A stretch of 64,000 nucleotides of DNA from Liolophura sinensis (taxonomy: Eukaryota > Mollusca > Polyplacophora > Chitonida > Chitonidae), in NCBI RefSeq assembly GCF_032854445.1, contig NC_088297.1, positions 15,487,335-15,551,334 on the forward strand, written 5' to 3'. The notes beneath the pieces were generated by a model that did no database searches, was not told where the DNA came from, and saw nothing but the letters and a program-made list of their open reading frames with translations. Below are positions 12,265-24,819 of the stretch, piece after piece; position 1 is the stretch's first letter, and every line of letters starts with the position of its first letter. The translations under genes and the position numbers were made by a program.

Positions 12265-13107
12265 TCTTTAAAGGTGGAGGAAACATAAAGATTACATATA
12301 ATTCAGATGAAAGAGTGGGAAAAGTTAGTTAATGTGGTCTAAAATATTTTTTCGATTTGCCTTTAAAGAGAAAAATGCATTTGAAAATAATCTTTGTATG
12401 GAGGAAACATAAAGATTACATATAATTCAGATGAAAGAGTGGGAAAAGTTAGTTAATGTGGTCTAAAATATTTTTTCGACTTGCCTTTAAAGAGAAAAAT
12501 GCATTTGAAAATAATCTTTGTGTGGAGGAAACATAAAAATTACATATAATTCAGATGAAAGAGTGGGAAAAGTTAGTTAATGTGGTCTAAAATATTTTTT
12601 TCGATTTGTCTTCAAAGAGAAAAATGCATTTGAAAATAATCTTTGTATGGTGGGTACTTGGGGCCACCTCTTAATGTAATGTGTAATAATGTTATAAATG
12701 AAGATGTATCACATGTTTAATAAATACATCTGCACTAGAATTTGGCCTTTTCGACTGCAAATGTTTTCAACCTGGATTTTGATCATATTTATATTTTTGA
12801 CATATTCATAAATATTATCATCATTCATATTAAATCCATGTGTTTGGACATAAACACCACGCTTCATTCAAATAAATGTATTAGACATGCATCACGCCTC
12901 TATTTAGGACAATATTTTGCAAAGACTATATATTCCAAGAGGTGATTTCAAGTACCCATGATATAAAAATAGTTTCATATACATGTATCCTTTCCCCCTG
13001 AAAAAAAAATAATCGACAAAAAATATTAAAGACCATATTTGCAAATAAGTTTTCACGTTCTGTTATTTGACTTTGGCATCGTTTTGATGTTTTCTTCTCC
13101 TTTATAG
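12265..13107. mobile_element. Long-TIR non-autonomous DNA transposon, left TIR in three tandem copies
   Basis: Same family as 22118-22711. The left terminal repeat is present three times in tandem with an exact 124-bp period (12275, 12399, 12523). A single internal region follows, then the inverted right TIR ending TTCTCCTTTA. No transposase is encoded. Confidence 0.8.
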
Positions 13108-13216
13108 GAAAACACACCATTATAGCTGTACATGTGTCTACACTCTTGCATTACATCAGTTTCTGGCATATATAAAACAAGCGAAATTTGCAATAGATGC
13201 GACATCCCCATTGAAA

Positions 13217-13340
13217 TCGATAACGTTACACAAACAGATAGACGACAGATCAACAGACATACATGCCGACCGAAAAACGGACTGGCCGATCGACTGACCG
13301 ACAGACAGACAGGCCAAAAGACAGACAGACAGAAAGACAT
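13217..13340. repeat. GACA-type microsatellite, imperfect
   Basis: Repeated GACAGACAGACAG and GACCGACAG tetranucleotides. Confidence 0.8.
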
Positions 13341-13439
13341 TTAAGGTTGGAATGCTAAATCTAAACAGTCTAGCATTGATACTGGTTATATGAAAGCGAA
13401 ACGTTAGTTTTGAATACCACATATGTGACAGGCTTACCA

Positions 13440-13802
13440 GCGCTCTCTGGGTTTGGAGTTTACGCTTCTACCACTAGACCAAAGGGAAATTCCCTCCAGC
13501 CCTGAGGTAGATAGCCTTTACATATCACCCTGTTAAACATAAGTGATTGGTTTGCCTGAAGAATAATGTGTCCAGCTGAAGACGAACAAACGCTATGCGT
13601 AATTGCTAATATACAAGTAGGTACTCGTGCTTTTCTTTCTGCACATGTGGAATAGTTCGTCGATAACTTGCCAAGAGTCGGAGGTTTACCTCGAGCAATC
13701 CAGTTTCTTCCACCTACCGCTATGGTATAAGTGAAAAAAGGTGAAAGGCTCCTGGGACATTGTGCTGCTCTAGCACGGTAACGACTGGGCCAAGGAGGCT
13801 CC
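13440..13802. repeat. Composite of SINE fragments
   Basis: A reverse tRNA-like head (A-box TGGTCTAGTGGTAGAAGC on the minus strand at about 13460-13490), a forward core like that of the 4755 element (ACTTGCCAAGAGTCGG, GGTATAAGTGAAA at 13660-13735), and a reverse V-SINE head at 13738-13802. Confidence 0.6.
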
Positions 13803-13923
13803 TCAGTTGTCAATGGTCAGTTGTTATGTCAGAATTTTCCTATAGCACTTGACAGCCCAAAGAGGCAATATTTAACCAATTTAATTTTAACAAGATCGAT
13901 TTCTAAAACAATTCTCTATACGT

Positions 13924-14060
13924 TTGAAGGTCTAGCAAAAACCTACGGATGGTCGTGGTTTTTCCTAAGGCTTCATCGGGTTTCCTCCCATCATAATGCT
14001 GGCCGCCGTCGCATAAGTGAAATATTCTTGAGTACGGAGGAAAACACCAATCAAATAAAT
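13924..14060 (+). repeat. V-SINE 3' half
   Basis: Core GGATGGTCGTGG through GTACGGAGGAAAACACCAATC and an AAATAAA tail. Confidence 0.8.
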
Positions 14061-14518
14061 TTTCAGTTTGGCGTTATCTGGAATTTTCCCACCCAGCTCT
14101 CAAATTCTTCATGCCTCATGTTCTAAGCCTATCATAATCTGCTACTTTTGTAATACTTCCTTTCGCTTCAGAGGCAATCAGTAAATACAAAGGAAAGACT
14201 TTCCTTGCTGTTCGGGCTCACGCCTGGTGTTTTTGGGCTGGCGTTGCCAGTGAGACAGCACATTGAATTAACACGAGGGTTAATGTCGAAAACAACGCTA
14301 GTCAACACACAGATTCCCAAATTCCTAAGAACTGTATGAGAACAGATATTTTATGTGATTTTAAGATTTACCATGCTGATTAGGGTTAAAGGCAATATCC
14401 AAGAATATTCCAGCTAATAAGGGATAAAGCAGTCAGTTTTATGGAAGGGAGGAAACCACCCTGTCATGTAGTAGAAAACCGCTGGATTGTGGTCAATAAC
14501 TGCTTTAAGATATAGGTG
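14061..14518. other. No recognisable gene; possible worn SINE pieces
   Basis: A stretch near 14395-14480 (AAGAATATTCCAGCTAATAAG, GGGAGGAAACCACC) resembles SINE cores but is too diverged to place. Confidence 0.35.
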
Positions 14519-14682
14519 ACCGATTCGGTGGCCTTATGGTTGGAGCGAAGCCTCGAAGATTTGGTATGAAACCCGGGTCGGGTCAAAACATAGGCTTGTT
14601 GCTGCCTCGCTTGGTGCTCATCACAGAGTGGTTAGAGCAAGGAAACAGGACTGGTTGTCCAGTGTCAGCATAATCTAGAACC
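14519..14682 (+). repeat. SINE type C head and body
   Basis: tRNA-like head similar to the reverse complement of 40000-40097: GATTCGGTGGCCTTATGGTT and ACCCGGGTCGGGTCA. Confidence 0.6.
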
Positions 14683-14792
14683 CGACAAGTATATCTTTAA
14701 AACATCGTTTTGGGAGTTGGCCTAGCGATTACTGACCAGGAGCGTCCATTTTGGTTGATAGCTGGTACACGAATGTTTCGTCGCCTAGATAC

Positions 14793-14806
14793 TGCTATCT
14801 GTGTAT

Positions 14807-14837
<31 letters not shown>

Positions 14838-14996
14838 TTTTTGATTGGTGAATATTTCACTTATACGACGGCGTCCAGAGCCCGGCGGAAACCCACGACC
14901 GTCCACAGACTGCTGACAAACCTTCCCACTTACGGTCGGAGAGGAAGCCAGCATGAGGTGGATTTGAACTCACAGCGACCGCGTGCTATCTGTGTA
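14793..14996 (-). repeat. V-SINE with 13-bp target site duplication
   Basis: Direct repeats TGCTATCTGTGTA at 14793-14805 and 14984-14996 flank a copy with a long (TTTA)n tail. The core has deletions and the head is truncated before GCGACCGCG. Confidence 0.88.
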
Positions 14997-15556
14997 GTGT
15001 ATATGCATATAGCCCTAGTAGTATGATTTGACCTGTTGGATCTTTACAAGGGCCTGTGGTCAAGACCTATGACAAATATCTTTGATGAAACATACAAAGT
15101 GTATTATGGTTGCTTCTGAATTTAGCGAAGTAAAATGTGCGCATATACGCGGTTTACATTTCAAATTACTTTGTCGATGACGTCATGGACTTGTCATTTC
15201 ATAACCAGGATTCTGACAAAATCTGACAAAGCAGGCAAAGATGGATTGGGGGAATGTAATGTTTTCTGTTAGCGAAATCACAGCAGTCTATAGCCACAAG
15301 CAAGCGGCCTGTTCCATTCTTAGCTAATCTAACTCGACACACCCAACCGTATTATGTGTGTACTTCCTTATAAAGGGACCTATCAACCCACCCTCTGAGT
15401 GTCCTGGATGAAAGGAACAGAGCCTCACCCCTCTAGGCAAGTTTGACATAAAAGGCGACTAACTTACAGCTCAGTCATGTGGGCGAAGTCAACAGAAAAG
15501 TCCCCTCTCTTTTGAGACATATTGTGAGGGCATAACCATCGGGTTTTTTTTTTTTT
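14997..15556. other. No recognisable gene
   Basis: Unremarkable non-coding sequence. Confidence 0.4.
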
Positions 15557-15742
15557 GAATGAATGGGGTTTAATGTCGTACTTAGCAATTTTTCATATTA
15601 CGACGAGGGGTCTTTAGGTGTGTGTAAATGTACAGTGTCTCCTTATGACAGAGTCCATGCCGACAAAGTGCTGTCGCCACTGAAATATCATGCCAAAGAC
15701 ACCAGACGACACCCACCCAGTCACAATATACTGACACCGATT
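15557..15742 (-). repeat. SINE type C, truncated
   Basis: GAATGAATGGGGTTTAATGTC tail, then GCCGACAAAGTGCTGTCGCC, CATGCCAAAGACACCAGAC and CCACCCAGTCACA, shared with 25168 and 39772. Confidence 0.75.
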
Positions 15743-15905
15743 TTTTTTCTATGCTTCATTCGGCTTCTTTCGTAACTATGTGAATTGATGTTTGGTGGAA
15801 TTTCTGGTCAGTGCACGCTATTTCAATTATTTAACAGAGTTGTTGTTGTAAAATGTTTTGAAGATATTTTTATACATATCAGGATGGTATATACAGCCTA
15901 TATTT

Positions 15906-16113
15906 ACTCTAATTCCTCAACCTTTTTGCATACAAAAAGAGCAACTTTCAGTGCAATTTTATTAATTTGATTTTGTTGACAAAACTACTGTGGTTTGATT
16001 GGCCAGTTTCAGGGTTTCGCAAAAGGTAAAATCTTACCAGTCTACTCAGAGCAATACACTCAGAATTTGCTTGAATAAACACCTTGAAAACATGCGAAAA
16101 AGTTGAAGAATTA
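15906..16113 (+). mobile_element. MITE family A
   Basis: Terminal inverted repeats: AATTCCTCAACCTTTTTGC at the start and GCGAAAAAGTTGAAGAATTA at the end. About 210 bp, non-coding, internal motif TTGATTGGCCAGTTTCAGGG. Confidence 0.8.
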
Positions 16114-16189
16114 TAGTGATGTGTGTTTTCGAATTTTCACGTTTTTTTTTCAACTGGTTTCAAAAGCGTCATGTGCCCTTTATTGTTCC

Positions 16190-16430
16190 AGTTTTGGATA
16201 TTACCATTCTCATGTCAAAAGTAAAAACTATATACGCGATATGTCTAATACTGCCAGTGTGGCGTTAAACCCTAACCATTCATTCCTTATACAAGCAGAC
16301 AAAGTCGTAAGTATGTACTTATGTACATGCATACCTGGGGTTTAACGTCGTACTTAACATTATTTCAGTTAAATGACGACAAGGAGCCATTGGGTGTTCA
16401 TGGCAGCAACAAGTACCATTCTTTGAGGTG
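16190..16430. repeat. SINE type B tail fragments in opposite orientations
   Basis: GGCGTTAAACCCTAACCATTC near 16260 (forward) and GGGGTTTAACGTCGTACTTA near 16337 (reverse). Confidence 0.5.
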
Positions 16431-16857
16431 GTTGTCGTAAGTTGTTCTATATTGGGTTTCTGAATTTAGATTTGAACTCACATACTAATTTTGGATTTTG
16501 TCATGAAAGTTCATGCTACATGCTTTATCAAAATAAAAAAAATCCTACACTGAGACACAGTTGTAGTCCAGTATATAATCTCTTTTGAAAATAAGATTGA
16601 CTTAAATCTAAAGCAACTTAGCAATCCTGGCGCCATATTCGAACAACGCTTTTGTCGAACTTGGCAGATGTAAAAGTGCTTGAAGTCCCACAAAAAATGG
16701 ATCGAGGACACTGCTACAGCAGCTTAATATGGATTAATATGAACTTGTAATTCAGAATAAAGTAGCGAATGTATCCATTGACATAGCGACGATTGCTAAG
16801 GCTGACAGCTTATATACATTCTGTGTAATAAAGGTCTACAACGCTCGCTTTGCTCAT

Positions 16858-17100
16858 ACTGCAATTCTTCAATCTTTTCGCAGGTTTGCAAGATATTTGC
16901 CCAAGTTCATTTTGATGGCATTATTCTGTGTAGACGGACAAATTTATACATTCTAAAGCCCTGAAACTAATCACCCCAGCCAACGTAGCTTTATCTTCTA
17001 AATCAAAATTAAATATGAAGGCGCACAAATCGAAAGGATGCTCTTTGAAATTCGACAGGGTCGAGGTGTTAGAGTCGTTCAGCCGTCTTTGCATCCTGGC
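16858..17100 (-). mobile_element. MITE family A, degenerate reverse copy
   Basis: CAATTCTTCAATCTTTTCGC start and ATTCTGTGTAGAC, AAGCCCTGAAAC motifs match the reverse complement of the family. The 69-codon open frame here is therefore not a gene. Confidence 0.65.
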
Positions 17101-18329
17101 GATCAACTCTTTAAGCTTGAAAAAAAGCACAATATTAAGATAAAACAGCCAATACGTCGATAAACTGTCTTGTTTTCAGACACTTCAAGATCCCATCAAT
17201 ATATAGATCTTTCATCGTAAGCTAAAGGCCCACTTTGAAGACTTCAATATATACGATGCCTGTACAAATCTCCAAGAAATACCCCCAGTAACAGTAATTT
17301 AGTCCAACGACATCACCAACAACAGGGTTTCATATATGGCCACAAACCATTCACTCCTTCGTGTTTAATTATTTACGATATTCGATGAAATGTAACAAGG
17401 ACAAAGACAATTGTTCTTATTTCTCTTAATGCTTTTATTACTTTCTACAAGTATGATGCCCGTTTTTGTTTTCTTCATAAGTAGTACATCTCTGTATACA
17501 AGTTAAATGAATTCTTTGACATGGGGACAAGAAGAAACTTTCATGCAAAGAAAATAATAGCTGTCGTCATATAGTATAATGATCCGTGAAAACAGTTTTT
17601 GAAACAAAACACTGGAACAAAAACCAAAACTTATGCGGAAATCAAAATACTGAATGTTAATCCGAGTTTAGCAAAATAAACAGTAATAGAATATCAATAG
17701 CTGTTATCAAATGGGCACAATTTGACACTGACGCATCTACAATTGACTGACTTTAGAACTGTGTTTTAAAATTGGGACAATAAGATCTATTAGTAAGAGC
17801 AGAAAAACAAAATTTACATGCGTAATTTACCAGGAGGACATAACCTGAAGCGAATGACAAAAATGGTAAATGAGTGCTGATGTACTGGGACACATCTTCA
17901 AGTTAACAGCATATACCAAAGGTTAAATAAGTGTCATACGCTTCCATGTTTAAAAACGGACAAGAGTTAAAATTATACTTAATATTAAAAACAACAAAAT
18001 TCCAAATAATTTTACACAAGTACAGCGTGAGTTAAGTCTTATATAAATAATAAGGTGCCATGAAATAAAGACTTGTACAATTTTTCAAGACCTTTTTCAA
18101 GTTTTTTTTTTCAAATTCTTCAAGTCCCCAATCAATTTGCATACAAACATGCATTTCTAGTTTCAATTCTGACATCTTTATTACTTCAAGGATATTATTT
18201 ATTATCCTTTACAACACTTTTACAAATCATGTTAGTGACAAAGAAAGCCTTTTGGAAGGAATAAGAACACTTCTTGTATGGTATTTTATAATAATACTTA
18301 TGCCGAAGCATCAAAATGGCGCACAAGAT
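17101..18329. other. AT-rich, no recognisable gene
   Basis: No long ORF, repeat family or RNA gene recognised. Confidence 0.45.
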
Positions 18330-18510
18330 AAACACAATCTGTTCCATAATAGCAAGCTGAATGTATTCTGTTATTATAGCAGATTATTCTGTTAAATATA
18401 GCACACATCCTATGAATTCAACACAAAGCTTTCATAGGACTAACAGGAAAATAACACTAATAACATAATACATTATAGCATCACTTAGACAACAGACTTT
18501 TGGTTAAGTC
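18330..18510. repeat. Dispersed AT-rich repeat (inverted relative to 7290-7500)
   Basis: Shares AGCAGATTATTCTGTTAAAT with the reverse complement of the 7.4 kb copy. Confidence 0.5.
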
Positions 18511-18574
18511 ATTAAGAAACCATCATTTGTCTGGTATTCGTCATAAACCTCCTGACTTAAAGCCACAGTCAAAT

Positions 18575-18640
18575 CAGCAGGGGCTGGATTTGAACCTGTG
18601 ATGTCACTCATCAGAGGCTGATTAACTCAGAAAGGTTTCT
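18575..18640 (-). repeat. tRNA-like SINE head fragment
   Basis: The minus strand has a B-box, GGTTCAAATCC, in a context similar to 41215. No full cloverleaf is evident. Confidence 0.4.
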
Positions 18641-19294
18641 GTCCACATCAGACGTCACTCACAAATCCCATGAATAAATAATGTCAGGTAAATATTACAT
18701 TCACATATATTGACAGTTATATTGAGTCATACTTCTTGCTTTAATGAGAATTTTAAAAAAAGGAAAAAAGAAAATAAATGAAAATTGAGGAATGGGAAGA
18801 ATTTGATTGAATATCAACTGGCCATATTATAAGGGTCAGTAAATTAAAAAAAAAAGAAAAGGCAAGAAAAAAGAAGACTGAGTGATGACAGTATGACTTG
18901 AGCAACAGCAGAATCCAAAAAACACTACTACAGATCAAACTATGAGAAAATGAAATATTTACTCTTACAGAGCATTTTTCAGAAAGTTCAGTGAATAAAA
19001 TAAGGAGATTCCTCACCAAGATCAACATAAAGCGCATATAATTATATAGGTTGTAAAAAAACATCACACATACGTTGTACAAATGTGAAACTGTAAATAT
19101 GGTTATCTACAGGTTTATATACTCAAATGTTTAAAAACGACAATTACTAATACAGGTACATGTACTTCTATATGGCAAACTGATCAGGTGTATGAATTAA
19201 AATCAGATAATTTACCAAAGCACCACATATACGCCTACAAGTTTAAAATTGTGAATTTACGGAAGTATGTAAACACTTATTTCCATATGGCAAT
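18641..19294. other. No recognisable gene
   Basis: A/T-biased low-complexity sequence. Confidence 0.4.
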
Positions 19295-20415
19295 TTGCAC
19301 ACATACATGTATATGGCAATTTACTAACTGTACACATACAAGTATAAGGCAATTTATCCACCATACACATATATGTATATGTTGCAATTTACCAATTGTA
19401 CACATACACGTATATGGCAATTTACCAATTGCACACATACATGTATATGGCAAATTACCAATTGCACACATACATGTATAAGGCAATTTATCCACTGTAC
19501 ACATATATGTATATGGCAATTTACCAATTGCACACATACATGTATAAGGCAATTTATCCACTGTACACATATACGTATATGGCAATTTACCAATTGCACA
19601 CATACATGCATAAGGCAATTTATCCACTGTACACATATACGTATATGGCAATTTACCAATTGCACACATACATGCATAAGGCAATTTATCCACTGTACAC
19701 ATATACGTACATGGCAATTTACCAATTGCACACATACATGCATAAGGCAATTTATCCACTGTACACATATACCTACATGGCAATTTACCAATTGTACACA
19801 TATATACATAAGGCAATTTATCCACTGTACACATACATGTATATGGCAATTTACCAATTGCACACATACATGCATAAGGCAATTTATCCACTGCACACAT
19901 ATACGTATATGGCAATTTACCAATTGTACACATACATGTATAAGGCAATTTATCCACTGTACACATATACGTATATGGCAATTTACCAATTGCACACATA
20001 CATGTATAAGGCAATTTATCCACTGTACACATATACGTATATGGCAATTTACCAATTGCACACATACATGCATAAGGCAATTTATCCACTGTACACATAT
20101 ACGTATATGGCAATTTACCAATTGCACACATACATGCATAAGGCAATTTATCCACTGTACACATATACGTACATGGCAATTTACCAATTGCACACATACA
20201 TGCATAAGGCAATTTATCCACTGTACACATATACGTACATGGCAATTTACCAATTGCACACATACATGTATAAGGCAATTTATCCTCTGTACACATATAC
20301 GTATATGGCAATTTACCAATTGTACACATACATGTATAAGGCAATTTATCCACTGTACACACATACATATATAGCAATTTACCAATTGCACACATACAAG
20401 TATACGGCAATTTAA
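19295..20415. repeat. 33-bp tandem repeat with 66-bp dimer structure, ~33 monomers
   Basis: Two alternating monomers. One contains GTATATGGCAATTTACCAAT, the other GCATAAGGCAATTTATCCAC. Each is 33 bp, so open frames persist on both strands (longest 412 codons on the minus strand, from 20515). Confidence 0.95.
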
Positions 20416-20574
20416 TCATGTATATGACGTATAGTACACAAATAAACATGACAGTATAGCAGATAAGACACAAAGTTAGATATGGCATTTTAGGCTTATG
20501 CATGTATACAGACATTTAAATATGGCTTATATGTATTTTACCAATACACACAGACTTTAATTCAATCCTCATAA

Positions 20575-21340
20575 ACATGACAATTTATTCATGCGTACAC
20601 CTGTACATATAACATTACATGCACCTGTGTAAAACTAGCAATTTTTCTGCATACTTCTTTGACAATTCAGCCAGATGCATTTGGATATATTATAGTTTAT
20701 TCATGCATACCTGTGTAAAAATAACAATTTGTCTGTACACATGAATATCACAATGTATTTGTGCATACCTGTGTAAAATTGACAATTCACAGGAGCATGC
20801 TGTATGTTCAGCAAATTCAGACACATACCAGTGTACACCTGAATATCACAATTTATTTGTGCATACCTGTGAAAAATTGATTGAAAAATTTATAGGTGCA
20901 TGTGTTCGCGAAATTCAGCCACATACCAGTATACATGTGAATATCACAACTTATGTATGCATACCTGTGTAAAATTGTTAATTTAATGGCCACATATGTA
21001 GTATTTGACAATTCAGCCATGCACACATGGATATCACAATTTATTCCTGCATACCTGTGTAAATTGACAATTAATTTTCCACATATGTTTGAACAATCAG
21101 CCATATCCCGATACTCATGAACATGGCATATTTATTCAGGGATACCTGCATAAAATTGGTAATTTACCTGCACACCTCTGACAATTCAGACTTGTACATG
21201 TAAGTATTGTAATTCATTCATGAATGGCTGAGTAGAATTGACAATTTATAGGTGTGTATGTTTGGCAATTTAGACATATACCGAAACAAATGAAGATCAC
21301 AATTTAATCATGCATGTTTTAATTTTGCATGTATTGTGGC
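20575..21340. repeat. Degenerate ~93-bp tandem repeat, 8-9 copies
   Basis: Recurring CAATTTATTCATGCATACCT and GTGTAAAATTGACAATT at roughly 90-100 bp spacing. It shares CAATTTATT and CACATA motifs with the adjoining 33-bp array. Confidence 0.75.
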
Positions 21341-22117
21341 ATTTTGTCTGTATACCTGTGTATCTGATAAGGTACATCCAGCTACGTGTAAGCCTAATCT
21401 AAATTTTAAATATACGTACAGGCATGTTTTTCACATCGTTAATTGCAATGTCTGTTCTCAGTATTTGGCACATTTAAGGCTAATTATACTGATAATTCTG
21501 AGAAACATTTGGGCCTTCAAATAATCCAGTATTTCATCATCTTCACATAAGACGTCCATGAAATTAACCTACGGCATTTTAATCTACATATTATTGTACA
21601 CTATTTCGGGTATGAAAGACGGACACGTGGCAATTTTTTTTCTCTGCAAAAAATACTCCTTACTTTAATGAGACAACAAAGTTAGATTCAATATTTTACA
21701 CAAAAATGACACCATTTCACCTCAAATTTCCAACGCATGTAGAGTTTGACATGTAATTATAGTTCACATTTTAACGATATTTTAAGGTTAAATTCTAAGT
21801 TTGGAAAAGTCATTAAGTCTTAAGCAAAAAACTCAACCACTGACAGTTGAAAATTAACATGTTCTTGGAGGCTCTTGGAAGTTTAAAATTTGTACATTGA
21901 TTCTTTACTTCATGTACAATGCACCAACCAAAATTTGAGCTTCTTCCTGTTCTGAGGTTTGCTTTTGAAGCACCTGCAATTCATGACTTCAGCTGCTGAT
22001 TAAATACAAGCCCAGTTTACGACCGCACAGACGCTGCTCGCTGTAACATGATTCAATACACAAATACACACCAAAAATTGTAAGACAACGCTTATCTTTA
22101 TCAAATACAATAATACC
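21341..22117. other. No recognisable gene
   Basis: AT-rich sequence without a recognised feature. Confidence 0.4.
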
Positions 22118-22711
22118 ACTTTAAAGGTGGAAAAAACACAAAAATGACATGAAGTTCAGATGAAAGAGCGCAAAAAGTTATTCCTAAATGTGGTCTTTTT
22201 TTTTTAAAATTTTTTCTTAAGGAGAAAAAGACACTTGAAAATAATTTTTGCATGGTGGGTATTTGGGACCACCTTTTGGTATTTATAGTCTTTGTTTAAT
22301 AATGTCATAAATGAGGATGTAACACCGGTTTAATCAATCTTTTTGCACTAGAATTTGTTCTTTTCAGCTAACAAATGTGTTAACTTCAATCTGGATCATA
22401 TTTATATTTTTAATATGTACATAAATATTATCATAATTAAGGTTAAATGCATATGTTTCGATATAAACAACAAATCTACATTCAAATAGATTTATTAGAC
22501 AGGCATCACATCCTTATTCAGAACATTATTATGCAACAACGATAAATACCAAAAGTTGGTTACAAATACCCACCATACAAAATATTTTCAAATAACCTTT
22601 TCTCTTGAAAAAAAAAAAATCCCCAAAAATATTAAAGATAAAATTTGCAAATAAGTTTTGACGCTCTTTCATCTGATTTTGGCGTCATTTTTATGTTTTG
22701 TTCTCCTTTAA
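22118..22711. mobile_element. Long-TIR non-autonomous DNA transposon, intact form
   Basis: About 594 bp. The first and last ~160 bp are inverted repeats of each other: TTTAAAGGTGGA start, AGATGAAAGAGCG shared, TTCTCCTTTAA end. The interior is AT-rich and non-coding. Confidence 0.85.
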
Positions 22712-23734
22712 CTATATGTACACTGTACTACTGACACAACCCATTACAATTAGCCTTGGTAACAACATGCACCATGTACCCAACTTAACTAAACTGCACG
22801 CGTAAAACACTTAAGCTAACATCCAACAGAAAACCAGAAACCCAATCATGTGACACATTTTCAATTCTTGGCTGGAGGTTAAAAGAACAACAATTTTAAA
22901 ATGCAAATGCACAATTTTAAGATAATGGGGGATACATGTGCATCTTCGAAACATACAATCAATCACATATAAATGTTAAAAAGCATTAATTCAAGCTTTA
23001 AAATGTCATTTTTAAATCCCACGACTTTTACCTTCTAAAAGTCTCAGCACAGGTAAATCCCATAAATAAACTAAAATTTCATCCAGAATTAACTTGCTCT
23101 GTTTTATTCCTGGTTCTGAAAGTTCTGTTGATTATAGAAAGTTGCTTTAAGGTTTGTTTGGATGGTAAAATGACATCTTACTTGTAAAACGTAGATTTCA
23201 GCACCAAAAATAATATTTTATGACATTTAATTGCCTCTGAAAATGTGCTTTTGTGGGTGAAATTTTGAGTCATTTCGGGCACCTCTGGAGAGCATGTTAT
23301 TGGTTTGGCTTTTACCATGCACCTTTAATACCCCTATCTCTCCTCTGACATGCCCTATCTCTCCTCTGACATGGCATACATGTAGTTGTCATTTTCACCA
23401 CATGAACGCATGGGAATCAATATTTCCAAAATGTTCGTTAAACAAAACAGAGTAAGAACTACATGTATGATGAAGGGTTTCTCTGACCAGACACTAGTTC
23501 AGATCACCACTAGTACGCTACTAGCTCACCACTAGCCCACATGTGGCAGGCTTCTTGCATTCCACTACCAAATGCTGCCCTTCAAAACAGGTGCTAATTC
23601 GCTATAGCCGAAACATCCCCAATTTAGGGTTTCATGTCATCTTACACCCAGGCTCCTCTTTAAGAGATCTGCAAATGTTACATGGATATGATGACAAACA
23701 TTTGGCCAATCCATCAACAGACTTTGACAGTTGC
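22712..23734. other. Sequence downstream of the gene; no feature
   Basis: A short direct repeat of CCCTATCTCTCCTCTGACAT lies near 23330-23372. No gene seen. Confidence 0.4.
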
Positions 23735-23740
23735 TTTATT
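23735..23740 (-). promoter_or_regulatory. Candidate polyadenylation signal AATAAA of the Vac8-like gene
   Basis: First AATAAA on the minus strand downstream of the stop codon at 24611, giving a 3' UTR of about 0.87 kb. A GT-containing stretch follows within 30 nt. Only sequence position supports this; a later signal could be used instead. Confidence 0.35.
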
Positions 23741-24610
23741 ATCATATCTGTAGCGAAATATTATTAAAAAGAAAAATTGGTGAAGTTAGCTTCAGATATA
23801 GTATTAACTGGTCTATCCACTGAGCCTCTCTTCATCTGGTGTTTTCTTACACTTATTGCACGTGTATTTCTCATCAAATTTAGTATTCAAATTTTGCACT
23901 TTCAGAAGCACATATAGGCCTTAACATAATACTTCTGATGCCAAGACTTAAGTTTTTCAGACAATAAATTATTTAAACTTCATTAATAAAATTGCAAGAA
24001 TCAATCAAAATGTGTAACTTGAAAAATGCAAAACTTTTTAGTAAGTGAAATACAGTAATTTAGATCTCAGATATAAGCTTGTGCAAGGACATATAAAGGT
24101 AACTTGACCTTTTGACCTTTCCAGACATCAGAATGACACCAATATGACTCCACCATCATAAAATGGGTTGTAAAATCACCAAAAATCTCTCTGTCTAGTT
24201 CATAGAGAACATCACAGTCTAACTTGTTCAAATCTTTTGTGATCTCTTCTGTACCTGTTTAACAATGGGCAAACAAATGATCTTGTATGTTTATCCCAGT
24301 TTAGCTGTTTTGCTAACAGGTTCCTCCTGTACTCCTTTTTCATACTGTTGCTTCTTTCCTGTTCAAATCTAGACAACTGTGCATCTTCATGCAAGACATT
24401 GGTTCCCAGCGTAAAGCCCCAAAAAACCTGGTCCTCTCTCTGTTGTTAAATTGAAGAGTTGCAATCTTGGAAACCATTCATCTCTAACAAAAAGACATCA
24501 GTTAAAAAGTTACCCTACATAAGTAGATCCTCTCTCGAATGCTGGGTGCAATCTAGGCAATGCTTTCAGCCAAGATGGACATGTAGTACCCGGAGTTGTC
24601 TCCCATGCTG
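23735..24610 (-). other. Probable 3' UTR of the Vac8-like gene
   Basis: Lies between the stop codon and the first downstream AATAAA. Free of SINE copies, unlike the introns, which fits a transcribed mature region. Extent is inferred. Confidence 0.4.
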
Positions 24611-24819
24611 CTAACTCCCACCATCTTGGCTATCGTCTTGACTATCATTGTCAGCTCCACTCCCATTGCTGTCTTCCTCATCATCGGGCGAGTCAGAAGC
24701 GAGATCATTTATTACAGCGTCGCACAGATCCAAGATGGCCGATGGATGAGGCGACGAGGCCAATTGCTTCACAACCTGGTCAATGTGGACGTCACGGAAC
24801 GCTTCTACGAAATAGTCAT
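24611..24819 (-). CDS. vac8: Vac8-like exon 13 (terminal), residues 536-604 and stop
   Basis: Acceptor TTTGTTTTTTAG. 68 complete codons follow the split Asp536, then TAG at 24613-24611. After the last helical segment (to about 576) comes an acidic tail 577-604 with 11 Asp/Glu and 7 Ser, including SPDDEED, a possible casein-kinase-2 type site. Fungal Vac8 lacks such a tail as far as I recall. The 3' UTR continues to lower coordinates; its end is not certain. Confidence 0.9.

Noticed and set aside
16921-17130. 69-codon minus-strand open frame
   Set aside because: Falls inside a degenerate family A MITE.
19277-20515. 412-codon minus-strand and 333-345-codon other-frame open frames
   Set aside because: The monomer is 33 bp without stops, so frames stay open automatically on both strands; there is no independent coding evidence.
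24212-24394. 60-codon minus-strand open frame rich in Arg and Lys
   Set aside because: Lies downstream of the stop codon in the presumed 3' UTR with no splice or homology support.
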